Shown: one piece after another, positions 7,716-16,175 of the stretch
How the letters are laid out: each line of letters opens with the position of its first letter
Numbering within the stretch: position 1 is the stretch's first letter
Source of the DNA: Pseudomonas lundensis
Lineage (GTDB): Bacteria; Pseudomonadota; Gammaproteobacteria; Pseudomonadales; Pseudomonadaceae
Direction of reading: 5' to 3'
Assembly (NCBI RefSeq): GCF_001042985.1
Contig: NZ_JYKY01000006.1
Coordinates: forward strand, 1 to 64,000
Length of the DNA: 64,000 nucleotides
Program-made: the position numbers and the translations under genes
Notes under the pieces: generated by a model
The model's input: the letters and a program-made list of their open reading frames with translations, nothing else
Database searches by the model: none
What the model was told of the DNA's origin: nothing

Positions 7716-7886
7716 GGCGCTCATCTCTGCTTGATGGGTGGGGCATCAAGACTGCATCGCGCAAAAACACGCTTCAATCCCTACAACAAAAAACATCCCC
7801 TCCTTACTTCTACAAAGAACAATTCCCACACCATAAAACCCAAAGCCCTACATGACTGCTCGTAAAGCCCCCTTCTGAACCGTCTT

Positions 7887-8219
7887 TCAAGCGCTGGTGA
7901 AACGCGGCCCCAGCAAAATGATGGTCGCGCCGATCACGCACAATCCCACCCCGACCCAATCGGTAGCCAGCGGCCTGACTTTTTCCACCGCGGCCAGCCA
8001 TGCAATGGACGTGATGATGTAGATACCGCCATACGCGGCATAAGTGCGCCCTGCGTAGGCGGCTTCGACTTTGGTCAGCAGCAAGGCAAACAGGGCCAGG
8101 CTCAACATGGCAGGCACCATCCACCACGCACTCTTGCCCTGACGCAACCACATCCAGAAGCCATAACAACCGGCAATCTCAAACAGGGCCGCTAAAAAAA
8201 ACCAGACATAGTTGAGCAT
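7887..8219 (-). CDS. ynfA: YnfA family inner-membrane protein (UPF0060)
   Basis: Four predicted helices in 110 residues, with [20 protein letters not shown] at the start and [10 protein letters not shown] in the centre, define the YnfA family. It shares topology with small multidrug resistance proteins, and some homologues have been linked to drug or dye export; substrate here is unknown. ATG 8219 sits at a normal family start. It stands alone between the CsrA-like gene and DUF3309. Confidence 0.93.
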   Translation of the reverse strand: MLNYVWFFLAALFEIAGCYGFWMWLRQGKSAWWMVPAMLSLALFALLLTKVEAAYAGRTYAAYGGIYIITSIAWLAAVEKVRPLATDWVGVGLCVIGATIILLGPRFTSA

Positions 8220-8426
8220 GTTTAACCTCGAGCAATCAGCAAGCGGGCCACCCTACCTGCGCGCCGGAACCCCGGCAATGCCTGAATTTTTGAATCAACT
8301 TAAATAAGTTTGAATTAATCCCGTCTCGACGCAGTCGGACGTTATAAGCACTGCCCACCCTTGTTTCTCCAAGCAGCGCCCTTTGAACCTTGCATGTTGC
8401 TTGATCACATTAATAAGGAACTCATC

Positions 8427-8579
8427 ATGACCACGATTCTTCTCATCGTCCTGATTCTGCTGTTGGTAGGCGGTCTGCCCGTGTTTCCTCACTCGAAAAG
8501 TTGGGGTTATGGACCTTCAGGGATTATTGGTGCCGTACTGGTCGTGCTTCTGATTCTGTTGTTACTGGGCAAGATCTAG
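8427..8579 (+). CDS. DUF3309 family small membrane protein, 50 aa
   Basis: The product is two hydrophobic helices joined by PHSKSWGYGPSG, the signature of DUF3309. AAGGAA lies 7 bases before ATG 8427. Proteins of this family are frequent near stress genes, but no function is known. A strong bidirectional terminator follows directly. The gene is short but complete, with family-typical length. Confidence 0.85.
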   Translation: MTTILLIVLILLLVGGLPVFPHSKSWGYGPSGIIGAVLVVLLILLLLGKI

Positions 8580-8599
8580 CGCTTTAACCTGCGACACGC

Positions 8600-8637
8600 G
8601 CAATAAAAAAGAGGCCCTCTGGCCTCTTTTTTATTGC
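8600..8637. terminator. Bidirectional terminator
   Basis: GAGGCC-CTCT-GGCCTC flanked by AAAAAA and TTTTTT gives a long stem with T runs on both strands. It serves DUF3309 from the left and the sulfatase gene from the right. Confidence 0.9.
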
Positions 8638-8645
8638 GTCATCGC

Positions 8646-10724
8646 TTACTTGGGATCCGCTATGCCAGCAGTGTTATCCAGCAAACTTTTGGTCGCTGTC
8701 TGCAAGAATGATTCGAGCTTTTGCTTGAGCGCGGCTTCCTGTGCTGAGTCAGTCACCACCTTGGCTTCAGGGTTGGCGCCCAACGTGTATTGCCACACTT
8801 TGGCCGGCATGTCCTTTGGCTGAACCAACAAGTGGTCATCGCTGATGATAGCGACGGTTTGATCACTGCCAGACGGCTTGATCACACCACTGCCCTTGTC
8901 GCCCGCAGGCAACGTCAACAGGTCGCGGCCCCAGCATTGCTGGCGGAATTCGCCGCCCAGGCGGCCCATGATGGTTGGCACGATATCAACTTGAGTCCCC
9001 ACGATGTCGCTGCGTGGACCGAATTTTTCCTGAATCCCCGGCCCGATGAACAGCAATGGGACGTTGAAGCGGCCCAAGTCCATTTCAGAGATTTGCTGCT
9101 CGTTACCAAAGCCATGGTCACCCACGACGACAAACAGGGTTTCCTTGAAGTACGGCTCCTTACGGGCCTTTTCAAAGAACTGGCCCAACGCCCAGTCGGA
9201 GTAGCGCATGGCCGTCAAATGCTCATTCAACGAGCCGCGATCCGTCACAGGCTCAACCGGCAAGGGGGTCGGCAACGCATACGGCGTGTGGTTGGACAAG
9301 GTTTGCAGCAGTGCGTAGAAAGGCGCTTTGCCCTCACGCTTTTTCAGCTCTTCAAGACCCCGGTTGAACATGTCCTGATCGGACACACCCCATGTAGGAT
9401 CAGAGAACACAGGATCAACGAAATCGTTACGCCCTACGAAGGTAGTCATGCCCTGGTTGCTGAAGAAACCGGACTGGTTGTCCCAGGCAAAGTCGCCGTT
9501 ATAGACATACACATCATCAAAATTGCGGGCGCCCAGCAGTTCCGGCAAGCCCGAGAGCTTGTGGCTACCTTCCGGGGTCTGCATCAGGTATTCAAAACCC
9601 GGCAGGTTCGGGAAGCACGCCATCGTGGCAAACATGCCTTGGTGGGTGTGCGTACCGTTGGAGAAAAAGCGCTCAAACAACAGCCCCTCTTTCGACAGTT
9701 TGTCGAAGTAAGGCGTGATATTGCCCGGGCGGCCCAGCGCACCGACCGAGTGGCCAGCAAAGCTTTCCATGAGGATCACCACCACGTTCTTGATCGGCAG
9801 CGTTCGCTCCGCAGGCGGCGTGGTGTCGCGACGCACGGGGGCCGTATCCGGATCGACCAGCTTGTCGTGTTCGGTCAGCAGCATGTCACGCACAGTGCCC
9901 ACTGCGACGGGATCTTCAAGCGTGGCCTTCCAGATGTTGGTGCGCTCGTCAGAGAACCGGCTCTTCGCTGCGGCGATCAAAGAAAGCGAACCATTGAGGC
10001 CCAACTGGTTAGCGAAATTGGAATCGGTGGTGTAGGCATCGCCCCAACGCAGCGGAGGGCCTTGACGCAAGGTGCCACGTGCGGCAACCACACACACCAA
10101 CAACACCACCACAAACACGGCAATCCGCGCATACCACGGAGCGGCTGCACGAACAGCACCAGTACCGGCAGCCGGCAGTGCCGGCCGCGTGGCGCGGTCA
10201 ACCCCGCGGAAAGCGAAGTACAGCACCCCGGTGCCCACCGCCCACGCCAGCAAGTAACGCACCACCGGGAAGCCATACCACAGCATGCTCATCACGGTTT
10301 TCGGGTCTTCCTTCACGTACTGGAAGACCAAGCCGTTAAGCCGTTGATGGAACTCTCGGTAGAAGTCCATCTCCATCAGGCCCAAAAACAGTGCCAGACT
10401 CGATGCAGCGGTCAACCAGAAGCGCATCACGCCGCGCTGGGCCATCGCTTTTACACTGAGCAAGGCCAACAGCAACGGGATGCTGAGGTACACCACGATC
10501 CGCAGGTCAAAGCGCAAGCCATTGGCGAACGCTTCCAGAAAAGTCGACGCGGGGGTGTCGAGGATCATTTCCCGGTTATAAACCAGCAATGCAACCCGCA
10601 GCAGGGTAAACATCACCATCATGACCAACGCGCATAACAGCGTAAAAGCCAGATGCGATTTGACGGTCGGTTGCAACCCACGCATTCCAGCGTTGGGTTG
10701 TCTTAGGGCGTCCGGGTTTGCCAT
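8646..10724 (-). CDS. LTA synthase family protein (membrane sulfatase/phosphoglycerol transferase)
   Basis: The 692-residue protein has about five N-terminal membrane helices (residues 20-190 and near 205-220) and a large periplasmic alkaline-phosphatase-fold domain. Visible landmarks are VVVILMESFAGHSVGALG with the first metal-binding Glu, FFSNGTHTHQGMFAT around the nucleophile Thr, and VVVGDHGFGNE with the Asp/His metal ligands. Such enzymes transfer phosphoglycerol to glycans or lipids; Gram-negative members resemble MdoB/OpgB and modify periplasmic glucans. The substrate cannot be told from sequence. It is a single-gene unit between two terminators. Confidence 0.88.
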   Translation of the reverse strand: MANPDALRQPNAGMRGLQPTVKSHLAFTLLCALVMMVMFTLLRVALLVYNREMILDTPASTFLEAFANGLRFDLRIVVYLSIPLLLALLSVKAMAQRGVMRFWLTAASSLALFLGLMEMDFYREFHQRLNGLVFQYVKEDPKTVMSMLWYGFPVVRYLLAWAVGTGVLYFAFRGVDRATRPALPAAGTGAVRAAAPWYARIAVFVVVLLVCVVAARGTLRQGPPLRWGDAYTTDSNFANQLGLNGSLSLIAAAKSRFSDERTNIWKATLEDPVAVGTVRDMLLTEHDKLVDPDTAPVRRDTTPPAERTLPIKNVVVILMESFAGHSVGALGRPGNITPYFDKLSKEGLLFERFFSNGTHTHQGMFATMACFPNLPGFEYLMQTPEGSHKLSGLPELLGARNFDDVYVYNGDFAWDNQSGFFSNQGMTTFVGRNDFVDPVFSDPTWGVSDQDMFNRGLEELKKREGKAPFYALLQTLSNHTPYALPTPLPVEPVTDRGSLNEHLTAMRYSDWALGQFFEKARKEPYFKETLFVVVGDHGFGNEQQISEMDLGRFNVPLLFIGPGIQEKFGPRSDIVGTQVDIVPTIMGRLGGEFRQQCWGRDLLTLPAGDKGSGVIKPSGSDQTVAIISDDHLLVQPKDMPAKVWQYTLGANPEAKVVTDSAQEAALKQKLESFLQTATKSLLDNTAGIADPK

Positions 10725-11008
10725 GTCGTTTTAGGACCCATTGGTTCGGTTGGTGTGACATCGAGTGCGCATCTTGCGCCATGGCAACGCTGCCGCGAGG
10801 CAGTGCCGTGGGGTGTACATGCGCGGTGGGCAAATGTTGCACAATCGCCTGTGGTTGAACACTGGCGAGATGCGGGTGCAGCGCAGAATCAGGCTCCGGG
10901 GCGTTGCGAAAGCATCATTCCAGAGCCCTTCAAGCAAGACGATGCGCGTTAATACTGGCGCGGATTCTCTTAAATGAAACGTGAAAATTTTGTTCAAAGC
11001 ATATTTTG

Positions 11009-11046
11009 AAACACAAGAAAGGGCCTTTCGGCCCTTTCTTGTGTTT
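11009..11046. terminator. Bidirectional terminator after speE
   Basis: AACACAAGAAAGGGC and its complement GCCCTTTCTTGTGTT enclose CTTTCG, giving a 16-bp stem. It lies 8 bases beyond the speE stop on the minus strand and ahead of the sulfatase promoter region. Confidence 0.85.
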
Positions 11047-11053
11047 CAGCTTT

Positions 11054-11926
11054 TTAATCGTTACTTGCTTTATTGATGGCCTGCAACACGTACTGCGGCA
11101 TGGCAAATGCTCCGATGTGAACCTCGGGATTGTAGTAACGCGTCACGATCCCGCTGCCTGCGAACCGCTGACGCAAAGTCTCAAGCGGGAGCTTGCGGTA
11201 GGCGCTGTCGGTGGAGCCCCAGGCGAAGGTCATCGCGCCACCAATGTAGGTCGGCACGGCGGCCTGATAGAAATGCCAGTCAGCAAAGAGACTGCGCAGG
11301 CGCCCGGCTGTGGTTTTCACTTCTTCGATTTGCATGAACGGCGTTCCGTTTTGCGTGACCAGCACACCGCCTTCGTTCAGGCAACGATGGCAAGCCTGGT
11401 AGAAGTTCTCCGAAAACAGTACTTCACCCGGACCGATCGGGTCGGTGGAGTCCGAGATGATGACGTCAAACTTTTCTTCGGTAGTGGCCACAAAACGCAT
11501 GCCGTCGTCGATCACCAGGTTGAGACGTGGATCGTCGTAGGCGCCGTTGGAGTGGTTGGGCAAAAACGTTTTGCACATGTCCACTACGGTGCCGTCGATC
11601 TCAACCATGGTGATGTGCTCAATGGCGCGGTGCTTGGTCACTTCGCGCAGCATGCCGCCATCGCCGCCGCCGATGATCAGTACGCGCTTGACCGTACCAT
11701 GCGCCAGGATCGGCACATGGGTGAGCATTTCGTGGTAGATGAATTCATCGGCTTCGGTGGTCTGGATGACACCGTCCAGGGCCATGACGCGCCCCATCAC
11801 CGGATTTTCGAAGATCACCAGGTGCTGGTGGTCGGTGCGCACTTCGTGCAGCAACTTGTCCATGCGAAAGCGCTGGCCGTAGCCCTGGTACAGCGTTTCG
11901 AGATAGTCGGTTTTAACTTCGGTCAT
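11054..11926 (-). CDS. speE: Spermidine synthase
   Basis: SpeE moves an aminopropyl group from decarboxylated SAM to putrescine. The 290-residue protein has the nucleotide-binding GGGDGG at residues 86-91, YHEMLTHVP before it, and the catalytic Asp in [12 protein letters not shown] near residue 159, as in bacterial SpeE. The start at 11926 ([14 protein letters not shown]) fits the family; a longer frame reaches 12010 but that extension has no family similarity. No speD is adjacent. The gene stands alone. Confidence 0.95.
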   Translation of the reverse strand: MTEVKTDYLETLYQGYGQRFRMDKLLHEVRTDHQHLVIFENPVMGRVMALDGVIQTTEADEFIYHEMLTHVPILAHGTVKRVLIIGGGDGGMLREVTKHRAIEHITMVEIDGTVVDMCKTFLPNHSNGAYDDPRLNLVIDDGMRFVATTEEKFDVIISDSTDPIGPGEVLFSENFYQACHRCLNEGGVLVTQNGTPFMQIEEVKTTAGRLRSLFADWHFYQAAVPTYIGGAMTFAWGSTDSAYRKLPLETLRQRFAGSGIVTRYYNPEVHIGAFAMPQYVLQAINKASND

Positions 11927-12092
11927 GGGAAGTTCCCTTGAATGCTGGTGGCAACGGACGGTCACCCGCCCATGATCGACAGTCAAACTGCACGCCGCAG
12001 CGCGGCACACACGTTCAATTGCCCAAGAAAGGCGCGCATTCTACTTCGGGGAAGATGACAGGTCGAACCTTGAGGCGGACAAACACCCTGAA

Positions 12093-12115
12093 CTGCCGCA
12101 TTTTTTGTGCGGCAG
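12093..12115. repeat. Perfect hairpin CTGCCGCA/TGCGGCAG
   Basis: An 8-bp perfect stem encloses the loop TTTTTTG. It follows the end of the PLDc_N gene on the minus strand by 16 bases and precedes the speE leader. With the T run inside the loop it is not a standard terminator; its role is open. Confidence 0.5.
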
Positions 12116-12130
12116 GTCACTCAATGCAGG

Positions 12131-12322
12131 TTAAACCCTGACATTGCCGCGCGGGCCAGCAATGGCCCAGATCACCAGCCCCAATACCGGCAGGAAGATA
12201 ATCAGCAACACCCAGAGGATTTTCATCCCGGTTTCAGCGCCACTTTTCAGCACGTTGATGATGGCCCAGATATCCAGAGCCAGAATGATCAGGCCAATCA
12301 GGCCGTTGAACGTGGAACCCAT
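12131..12322 (-). CDS. PLDc N-terminal domain small membrane protein
   Basis: The 63-residue protein has two helices separated by NVLKSGAETGMK, then LPVLGLVIWAIAGPR, the pattern of the PLDc_N domain family (the membrane anchor of cardiolipin synthases, found here alone). Solo members are common in Pseudomonas and have no known enzymatic role. ATG 12322 is preceded by AGGAGCG. It is monocistronic. Confidence 0.85.
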   Translation of the reverse strand: MGSTFNGLIGLIILALDIWAIINVLKSGAETGMKILWVLLIIFLPVLGLVIWAIAGPRGNVRV

Positions 12323-12405
12323 GATGACGCTCCTGAGTGAAGGGCTTGTTCCCTTAGGATAGTCAGTGCTTTCAAGGGTTCCGTTATTTATTCAATCGCG
12401 GGTGG

Positions 12406-12936
12406 TTAAACGTGCACCGCCACTTTCAGGGCTTCGAGCGACGGCTCGGCCTTGATGCCGACCTCGGCACACAATTGAAGTACGCGCTGTACGTCATTGC
12501 CATAGACCAGCACGACCTGAATCTCATCATCCAGCGGCTGGCTGAGGTTCATCAGCACATAACCACCGTTCTCCGGGTTCATGCTGCCCATCTGGATTTG
12601 AATACGGTTCAAAGCAGTCAAGGGCTCGGTCTTGGCCAACTGCTTGGGCTTGATATTGAACGCCACACCGGGGCCGAAAGACGCCACGATCTGAGCGAAT
12701 ACATCCATGTAGGTGTCTGCCTGAAACAACACGGTCTCAGGCAGGCTGCCAATCACCACCCACTCGCCCAGCGAAATCGGGAAGGTGTCGTCGTAGTTGA
12801 TATCCGGATTGTCAGCCAGAAACCCCTCAGGGTCGGCGTAAGCCTGAGCCGCTTCATCAGCGATCTTGACGATTTCATCCTCGCCCATGCACCCCGAGCT
12901 GATTTTGCTGATGAGTTCAACGAGTGTGGTTTTCAT
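12406..12936 (-). CDS. Hypothetical protein paired with an ankyrin gene, 176 aa
   Basis: The protein is acidic and soluble with no signal peptide. It has NPDINYDDTFPISLGEWVVIGSLPETVLFQADTYM broken by charged patches, and a C-terminal alpha/beta part (IQVVLVYGNDVQRVLQLC). It is not recognised as a named family. It is co-directional with and 70 bases downstream of the ankyrin-repeat gene, so both may be one transcript. ATG 12936 was chosen over 12984 because the extension is compositionally unlike the rest; no strong ribosome binding site decides it. Confidence 0.7.
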   Translation of the reverse strand: MKTTLVELISKISSGCMGEDEIVKIADEAAQAYADPEGFLADNPDINYDDTFPISLGEWVVIGSLPETVLFQADTYMDVFAQIVASFGPGVAFNIKPKQLAKTEPLTALNRIQIQMGSMNPENGGYVLMNLSQPLDDEIQVVLVYGNDVQRVLQLCAEVGIKAEPSLEALKVAVHV

Positions 12937-13006
12937 GGGCACGGCCTGTCGCAGGGAAATTTGAGGGCGCGCAGGATATATCAATTGCGGCCCTCAAGGC
13001 AGGGCA

Positions 13007-13540
13007 TCAGCCCAACAGCTTTTCAAGTTGAGCCGCCGAGTCGGTCGCACCCATGGTTTTGGCCGCATCCAGTGCGGTGATGCCATTGGCATCCTTGGCT
13101 TTTGGATCCGCCCCTTTGCTGATCAAGTAGTCAATGATCTCAGTACGGTTGAACATCGCCGCCATCATCAACGCGGTTCGTCCGTCAAACGACGCACCTT
13201 CAATGTCAGCACCGTTCTCGACCAATGTTTTGACCATCTCCAGATTGCCTTTGAACGCAGCACCGGCAATCGGGCTCTGGCCATTGTCATTGCGCACTTC
13301 AGGGTCGGCCTTGTGTTCGAGCAGCACTTTCACTGCATCCACATGCCCGTGGTAACTGGCGAGCATCAGCAGGGTGTCGCCCTTGTGATTGCGCAGGTTC
13401 GCCGGCAAGCCTTTGCTCAACAGCGCGGCCAGCATGGCGGCATCCCCTTCGCGTGCTTTGTTGAATACCTGTTCGGCAAAATCGGCCGCTTCTTCCGGGG
13501 TCATCTGCCGTGGTTGATCGGCTGCGGGGGTGTCTGACAT
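13007..13540 (-). CDS. Ankyrin repeat protein
   Basis: After a polar N-terminal helix the 177-residue protein shows four ankyrin repeats from about residue 50, each with the G-DTLLMLASYHGH / GQSPIAGAAFKGN / GRTALMMAAMFNR / GITALDAAKTMG core. There is no signal peptide, so it is cytoplasmic, unlike periplasmic AnkB-type proteins. Such repeats mediate protein contacts; the partner may be the neighbouring hypothetical protein. In P. aeruginosa a related gene lies behind katB, but no catalase is present here. Confidence 0.88.
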   Translation of the reverse strand: MSDTPAADQPRQMTPEEAADFAEQVFNKAREGDAAMLAALLSKGLPANLRNHKGDTLLMLASYHGHVDAVKVLLEHKADPEVRNDNGQSPIAGAAFKGNLEMVKTLVENGADIEGASFDGRTALMMAAMFNRTEIIDYLISKGADPKAKDANGITALDAAKTMGATDSAAQLEKLLG

Positions 13541-13702
13541 TTGAGGCTCCAGATGCGCTACTAAAAGAAGGTAGTTTCCTGAGACGTGCAGGGCATGTCA
13601 TCCCTTTTTTACGCAAAGAGGCGATAGGCAAAAATCATCACCCACGGTTTTTCTCTTTAGTAGAAACCAAGCCCGCTTTAACCCCTGCGCAAATTGGGCA
13701 AA

Positions 13703-13741
13703 ATGCAGGATGCACGATGGCCATTCATGCAGAATGCACGA
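13703..13741 (+). repeat. Imperfect direct repeat ATGCAGRATGCACGA
   Basis: ATGCAGGATGCACGA at 13703-13717 is repeated as ATGCAGAATGCACGA at 13727-13741, 24 bases apart. Each unit has TGCA twice. Position about 60-100 bases before a sigma-54-like promoter fits an enhancer or activator site, but no regulator is known. Confidence 0.45.
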
Positions 13742-13803
13742 CAGGGGTATTTTGATACAACTTCAACCTATTGATTTATAAGGATTTTTTAAAAAACCAA
13801 TAG

Positions 13804-13819
13804 TGGCACAATCACTGCA
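13804..13819 (+). promoter_or_regulatory. Candidate sigma-54 (RpoN) promoter for DUF3509
   Basis: TGGCACAATCACTGCA keeps GG at -24 and GC at -12 with the exact sigma-54 spacing (consensus TGGCACG-N4-TTGCA), with two mismatches. The expected start would be near 13831, giving a leader of about 36 bases before ATG 13867. Confidence 0.55.
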
Positions 13820-13866
13820 ATACCTACTCCATGCAAGCCCTTCATGAGCTAATGGAGCTGAAAGAC

Positions 13867-14145
13867 ATGAGCATGATTCAAGAAAAATTCGCATCGCTGT
13901 TCTCGAACTACACCGTCACCACCAAAGCCCGCCCGGATGGCGGCGTGTTGCTGACGCTGTGTGACAGTGATGGCAAGCAGACCCAGCGCTCTATTTCTTA
14001 CGCTCAACTGCACACCGCCGAGCAACTGACGTGGGTGATCAGCGCGATTCGTCGCGACCTCGCGGGCCAGGCCAGTGAGCTGCCTACGATTTCGCTGCTG
14101 CAAAGTCAGAACCGCTTTGCCCTGCCGACCTATCACAACGCTTGA
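13867..14145 (+). CDS. DUF3509 domain protein
   Basis: The 92-residue protein opens MSMIQEKFASLFSNYTVTTKARPDGGVLLTL, and the pattern matches DUF3509, a family largely confined to Pseudomonas. It has no membrane segment. ATG 13867 follows GGAG at 13854 with a usable gap; an in-frame ATG at 13831 would lie on the predicted transcription start. Function is unknown. A sigma-54-like promoter upstream would link it to nitrogen or stress physiology, which is inference. Confidence 0.85.
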   Translation: MSMIQEKFASLFSNYTVTTKARPDGGVLLTLCDSDGKQTQRSISYAQLHTAEQLTWVISAIRRDLAGQASELPTISLLQSQNRFALPTYHNA

Positions 14146-14161
14146 GCAACACCCTGAACGC

Positions 14162-14202
14162 AAAAGCCAGCACACGCTAACACTGCGTCTGCTGGCTTTT
14201 TT
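14162..14202. terminator. Bidirectional terminator between DUF3509 and mtnC
   Basis: AAAAGCCAGCA and TGCTGGCTTTT form an 11-bp stem with a 17-base loop and T runs on both strands, between the convergent ends of DUF3509 and mtnC. Confidence 0.8.
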
Positions 14203-14217
14203 ATTGCGTCGCTGTCT

Positions 14218-14901
14218 TCACACCAATGGCGGATCGATCTCGGCGAAACTGCGCACGGTTTTGTGCCCGACCAGCTCGCCTCCGTCACGCGCCAGGCCGC
14301 ACGTTTGCATGCCTGCTTGTTGCGCGGCATCAAGTTCTTCGACGATGTCGGAGAGAAACAGAATTTTCCCCGCCGGACAGCCAATGGCTTCAGTGATGTG
14401 GCGATACGATTGCGCTTCGCGCTTGGGCCCGGAGGTCGTGTCGAAGTAGCCACTGAACAACGGCGTCAGGTCGCCCGCCTCCGAGCAACCGAAAATCAGT
14501 TTTTGCGCCTGAATCGAACCCGACGAATACACATACAGCGCATACCCTTGCTCGTGCCAGGCCTTGAGCGCCGCCACGGCATCGGAGTAAACGTGCCCTT
14601 TTAACTCGCCCGCTTCATAGCCCTGCTTCCAGATCATGCCTTGTAACGCCTTTAGCGGCGTGGCCTTGCGATCCTCGGCGATCCATTGCTGCAGAATTTC
14701 TATCACCCGCTCCACGTCGGCCTCGGGTTCACCGCTGTCCAGGCGCACAGCCCCCAGTTGTATCGCGACTTCCGGGTCTTCTGCATGCTCGCGAATAAAG
14801 GCGGGCAGGTGTTGGGCTGCGTAGGGAAACAACACGTCGAAGACAAAACTCACTGCGCTGGTGGTGCCTTCAATATCGGTCAGGATGGCCTTGATGGGCA
14901 T
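14218..14901 (-). CDS. mtnC: Acireductone synthase (enolase-phosphatase E1)
   Basis: MtnC enolises and dephosphorylates 2,3-diketo-5-methylthiopentyl-1-phosphate in the methionine salvage pathway. The 227-residue HAD enzyme has motif I as [10 protein letters not shown] (Asp9, Glu11 in place of the second Asp, typical of E1), motif II in [10 protein letters not shown], and motif III/IV in [12 protein letters not shown]. The start at 14901 (MPIKAIL) is the family start; the open frame continues upstream into mtnD. It lies 10 bases after mtnD and ends the operon. Confidence 0.95.
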   Translation of the reverse strand: MPIKAILTDIEGTTSAVSFVFDVLFPYAAQHLPAFIREHAEDPEVAIQLGAVRLDSGEPEADVERVIEILQQWIAEDRKATPLKALQGMIWKQGYEAGELKGHVYSDAVAALKAWHEQGYALYVYSSGSIQAQKLIFGCSEAGDLTPLFSGYFDTTSGPKREAQSYRHITEAIGCPAGKILFLSDIVEELDAAQQAGMQTCGLARDGGELVGHKTVRSFAEIDPPLV

Positions 14902-14911
14902 GCGAGATTCC

Positions 14912-15457
14912 TTAATCTTCGAGGCGCGGGAAACGGCTGGCGATGTCTTCACCGGTAAAATTGGCGACCCAGCCTTCAGGGTTATTAAACAGGCGGATGG
15001 CGACAAAATGCGGGTGCTCACCCATGTCAAACCAGTGTGGCGTGCCTGCCGGGACAGAAATCAGATCATTCTTTTCACACAGCACCGCGTACACGTAGTC
15101 ATCGATGTGCAAGGTAAACAGACCACGGCCAGCCACGAAAAAACGGACTTCATCTTCTGCGTGGCGATGCTCGTCGAGGAATTTGGCGCGCAATTCTGCT
15201 TTTTGCGGATGATCGCTGTTGAGGCTGATCACATCGACCGTGACGTACCCCCGCTCGCTCATCAGCTGATCGATCTGCGAACGGTAGGCGCTGATCACCT
15301 CTTGCTGACTGGCATCCGGCTGGATGGGCGTTGCCGCTTGCCAGCGGTCAAAACGCACGCCCTGCTCGGCGAGCGTGGCGGCGATGTCATCAACGTGGGT
15401 TAATACCTTGTTCGGCAGCTCAGGGCTTGAAACGTGATAAACAGACAAACTGCTCAT
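14912..15457 (-). CDS. mtnD: Acireductone dioxygenase
   Basis: MtnD oxidises acireductone to the keto acid precursor of methionine (Fe form) or to methylthiopropionate and CO (Ni form). The 181-residue cupin has the four metal ligands His97, His99, Glu103 ([12 protein letters not shown]) and His141 (GTPHWFDMG), at the positions known from Klebsiella ARD. It is the middle gene of mtnB-mtnD-mtnC. A gap of 97 bases separates it from mtnB and shows no clear terminator. Confidence 0.96.
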   Translation of the reverse strand: MSSLSVYHVSSPELPNKVLTHVDDIAATLAEQGVRFDRWQAATPIQPDASQQEVISAYRSQIDQLMSERGYVTVDVISLNSDHPQKAELRAKFLDEHRHAEDEVRFFVAGRGLFTLHIDDYVYAVLCEKNDLISVPAGTPHWFDMGEHPHFVAIRLFNNPEGWVANFTGEDIASRFPRLED

Positions 15458-15554
15458 AAAGGGTTATTCCTCGGCTGCGGCACGCTTTGAGCGTTTACAC
15501 ACGGGTCAGCGTACCGTTCAAATCAGGGGGACAGCGCTTGCGGGCCACGTTGCC

Positions 15555-16175
15555 TCAACGGTGGAGCACGGCGCGGGTTTTCAGTTCACATTCAAACAAA
15601 AACTCAAAGGCTTCGATCTGGCGCAGGGCGTCGCTCATGCGCGGCCCCCACGTGTAGAGACCATGCCCGCGAATCAGGTAACCCACACAGTCGGGGTGTG
15701 CATCCAGCCAGGGCTGAACGTTGCGCGCCAGGCGAGTGATGTCCTGATCGTTATCGAAGATCGGCACGTGCACACGCGAGGCGTGAGTCGACACCCCGCT
15801 GAACGCTTTTTGCAGTTCGTAATCTTCAAACGTGATGCTGTCGCCAAGCGTCAAGCGCGAAAGCACGGTCGCATTCACCGAGTGGGTATGCAGCACCGCT
15901 CCAATGTCTGGGCGCCAGCTATACAACTGGGTGTGCAGCAGGGTTTCAGCAGACGGTTTTTTGCCGGGTTCGAGGCTGTTGCCCTCCATATCGGTGGCCA
16001 ACACGTCATCAAGGCCCAATTGGCCTTTGTGTTTACCCGATACCGTCAGCAGCGCTTCGCTGGCCGAGAGCCGGGTGGAATAGTTGCTGCTGGTGGCTGG
16101 CGACCAGCCGCGGCCATATAAAAAGCGCCCGGCGTCAATGATTTCCAGGCTCAGGTGTTCACGGGTAAGGCTCAT
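15555..16175 (-). CDS. mtnB: Methylthioribulose-1-phosphate dehydratase
   Basis: MtnB dehydrates 5-methylthioribulose-1-phosphate in methionine salvage. The 206-residue protein is a class II aldolase fold with zinc ligands His96 and His98 (VLHTHSVNA) and a third in IRGHGLYTWG; TVSGKHKG and PSAETLLH are family blocks. It overlaps the end of the MFS gene by 4 bases, so it is translated behind it. mtnA and mtnK are not in the window. Confidence 0.95.
   Translation of the reverse strand: MSLTREHLSLEIIDAGRFLYGRGWSPATSSNYSTRLSASEALLTVSGKHKGQLGLDDVLATDMEGNSLEPGKKPSAETLLHTQLYSWRPDIGAVLHTHSVNATVLSRLTLGDSITFEDYELQKAFSGVSTHASRVHVPIFDNDQDITRLARNVQPWLDAHPDCVGYLIRGHGLYTWGPRMSDALRQIEAFEFLFECELKTRAVLHR

Larger units (their letters stand above)
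13541..13866. other. Divergent intergenic region, ankyrin gene / DUF3509
   Basis: This 326-base region contains no credible gene. It carries two 15-bp imperfect direct repeats (13703, 13727), an AT-rich tract near 13770-13800 and a sigma-54-like promoter at 13804-13819, described separately. Confidence 0.6.

Noticed and set aside
8790..10637. A 615-codon open frame opposite the sulfatase gene
   Set aside because: It has no start signal, a Gln/His/Arg-rich composition typical of antisense shadows of GC-rich genes, and no domain. The minus-strand sulfatase fully explains the region.
11938..12010. Longer start for speE at 12010
   Set aside because: The extra 28 residues are not part of the spermidine synthase family and the ATG at 11926 begins the conserved N-terminus.
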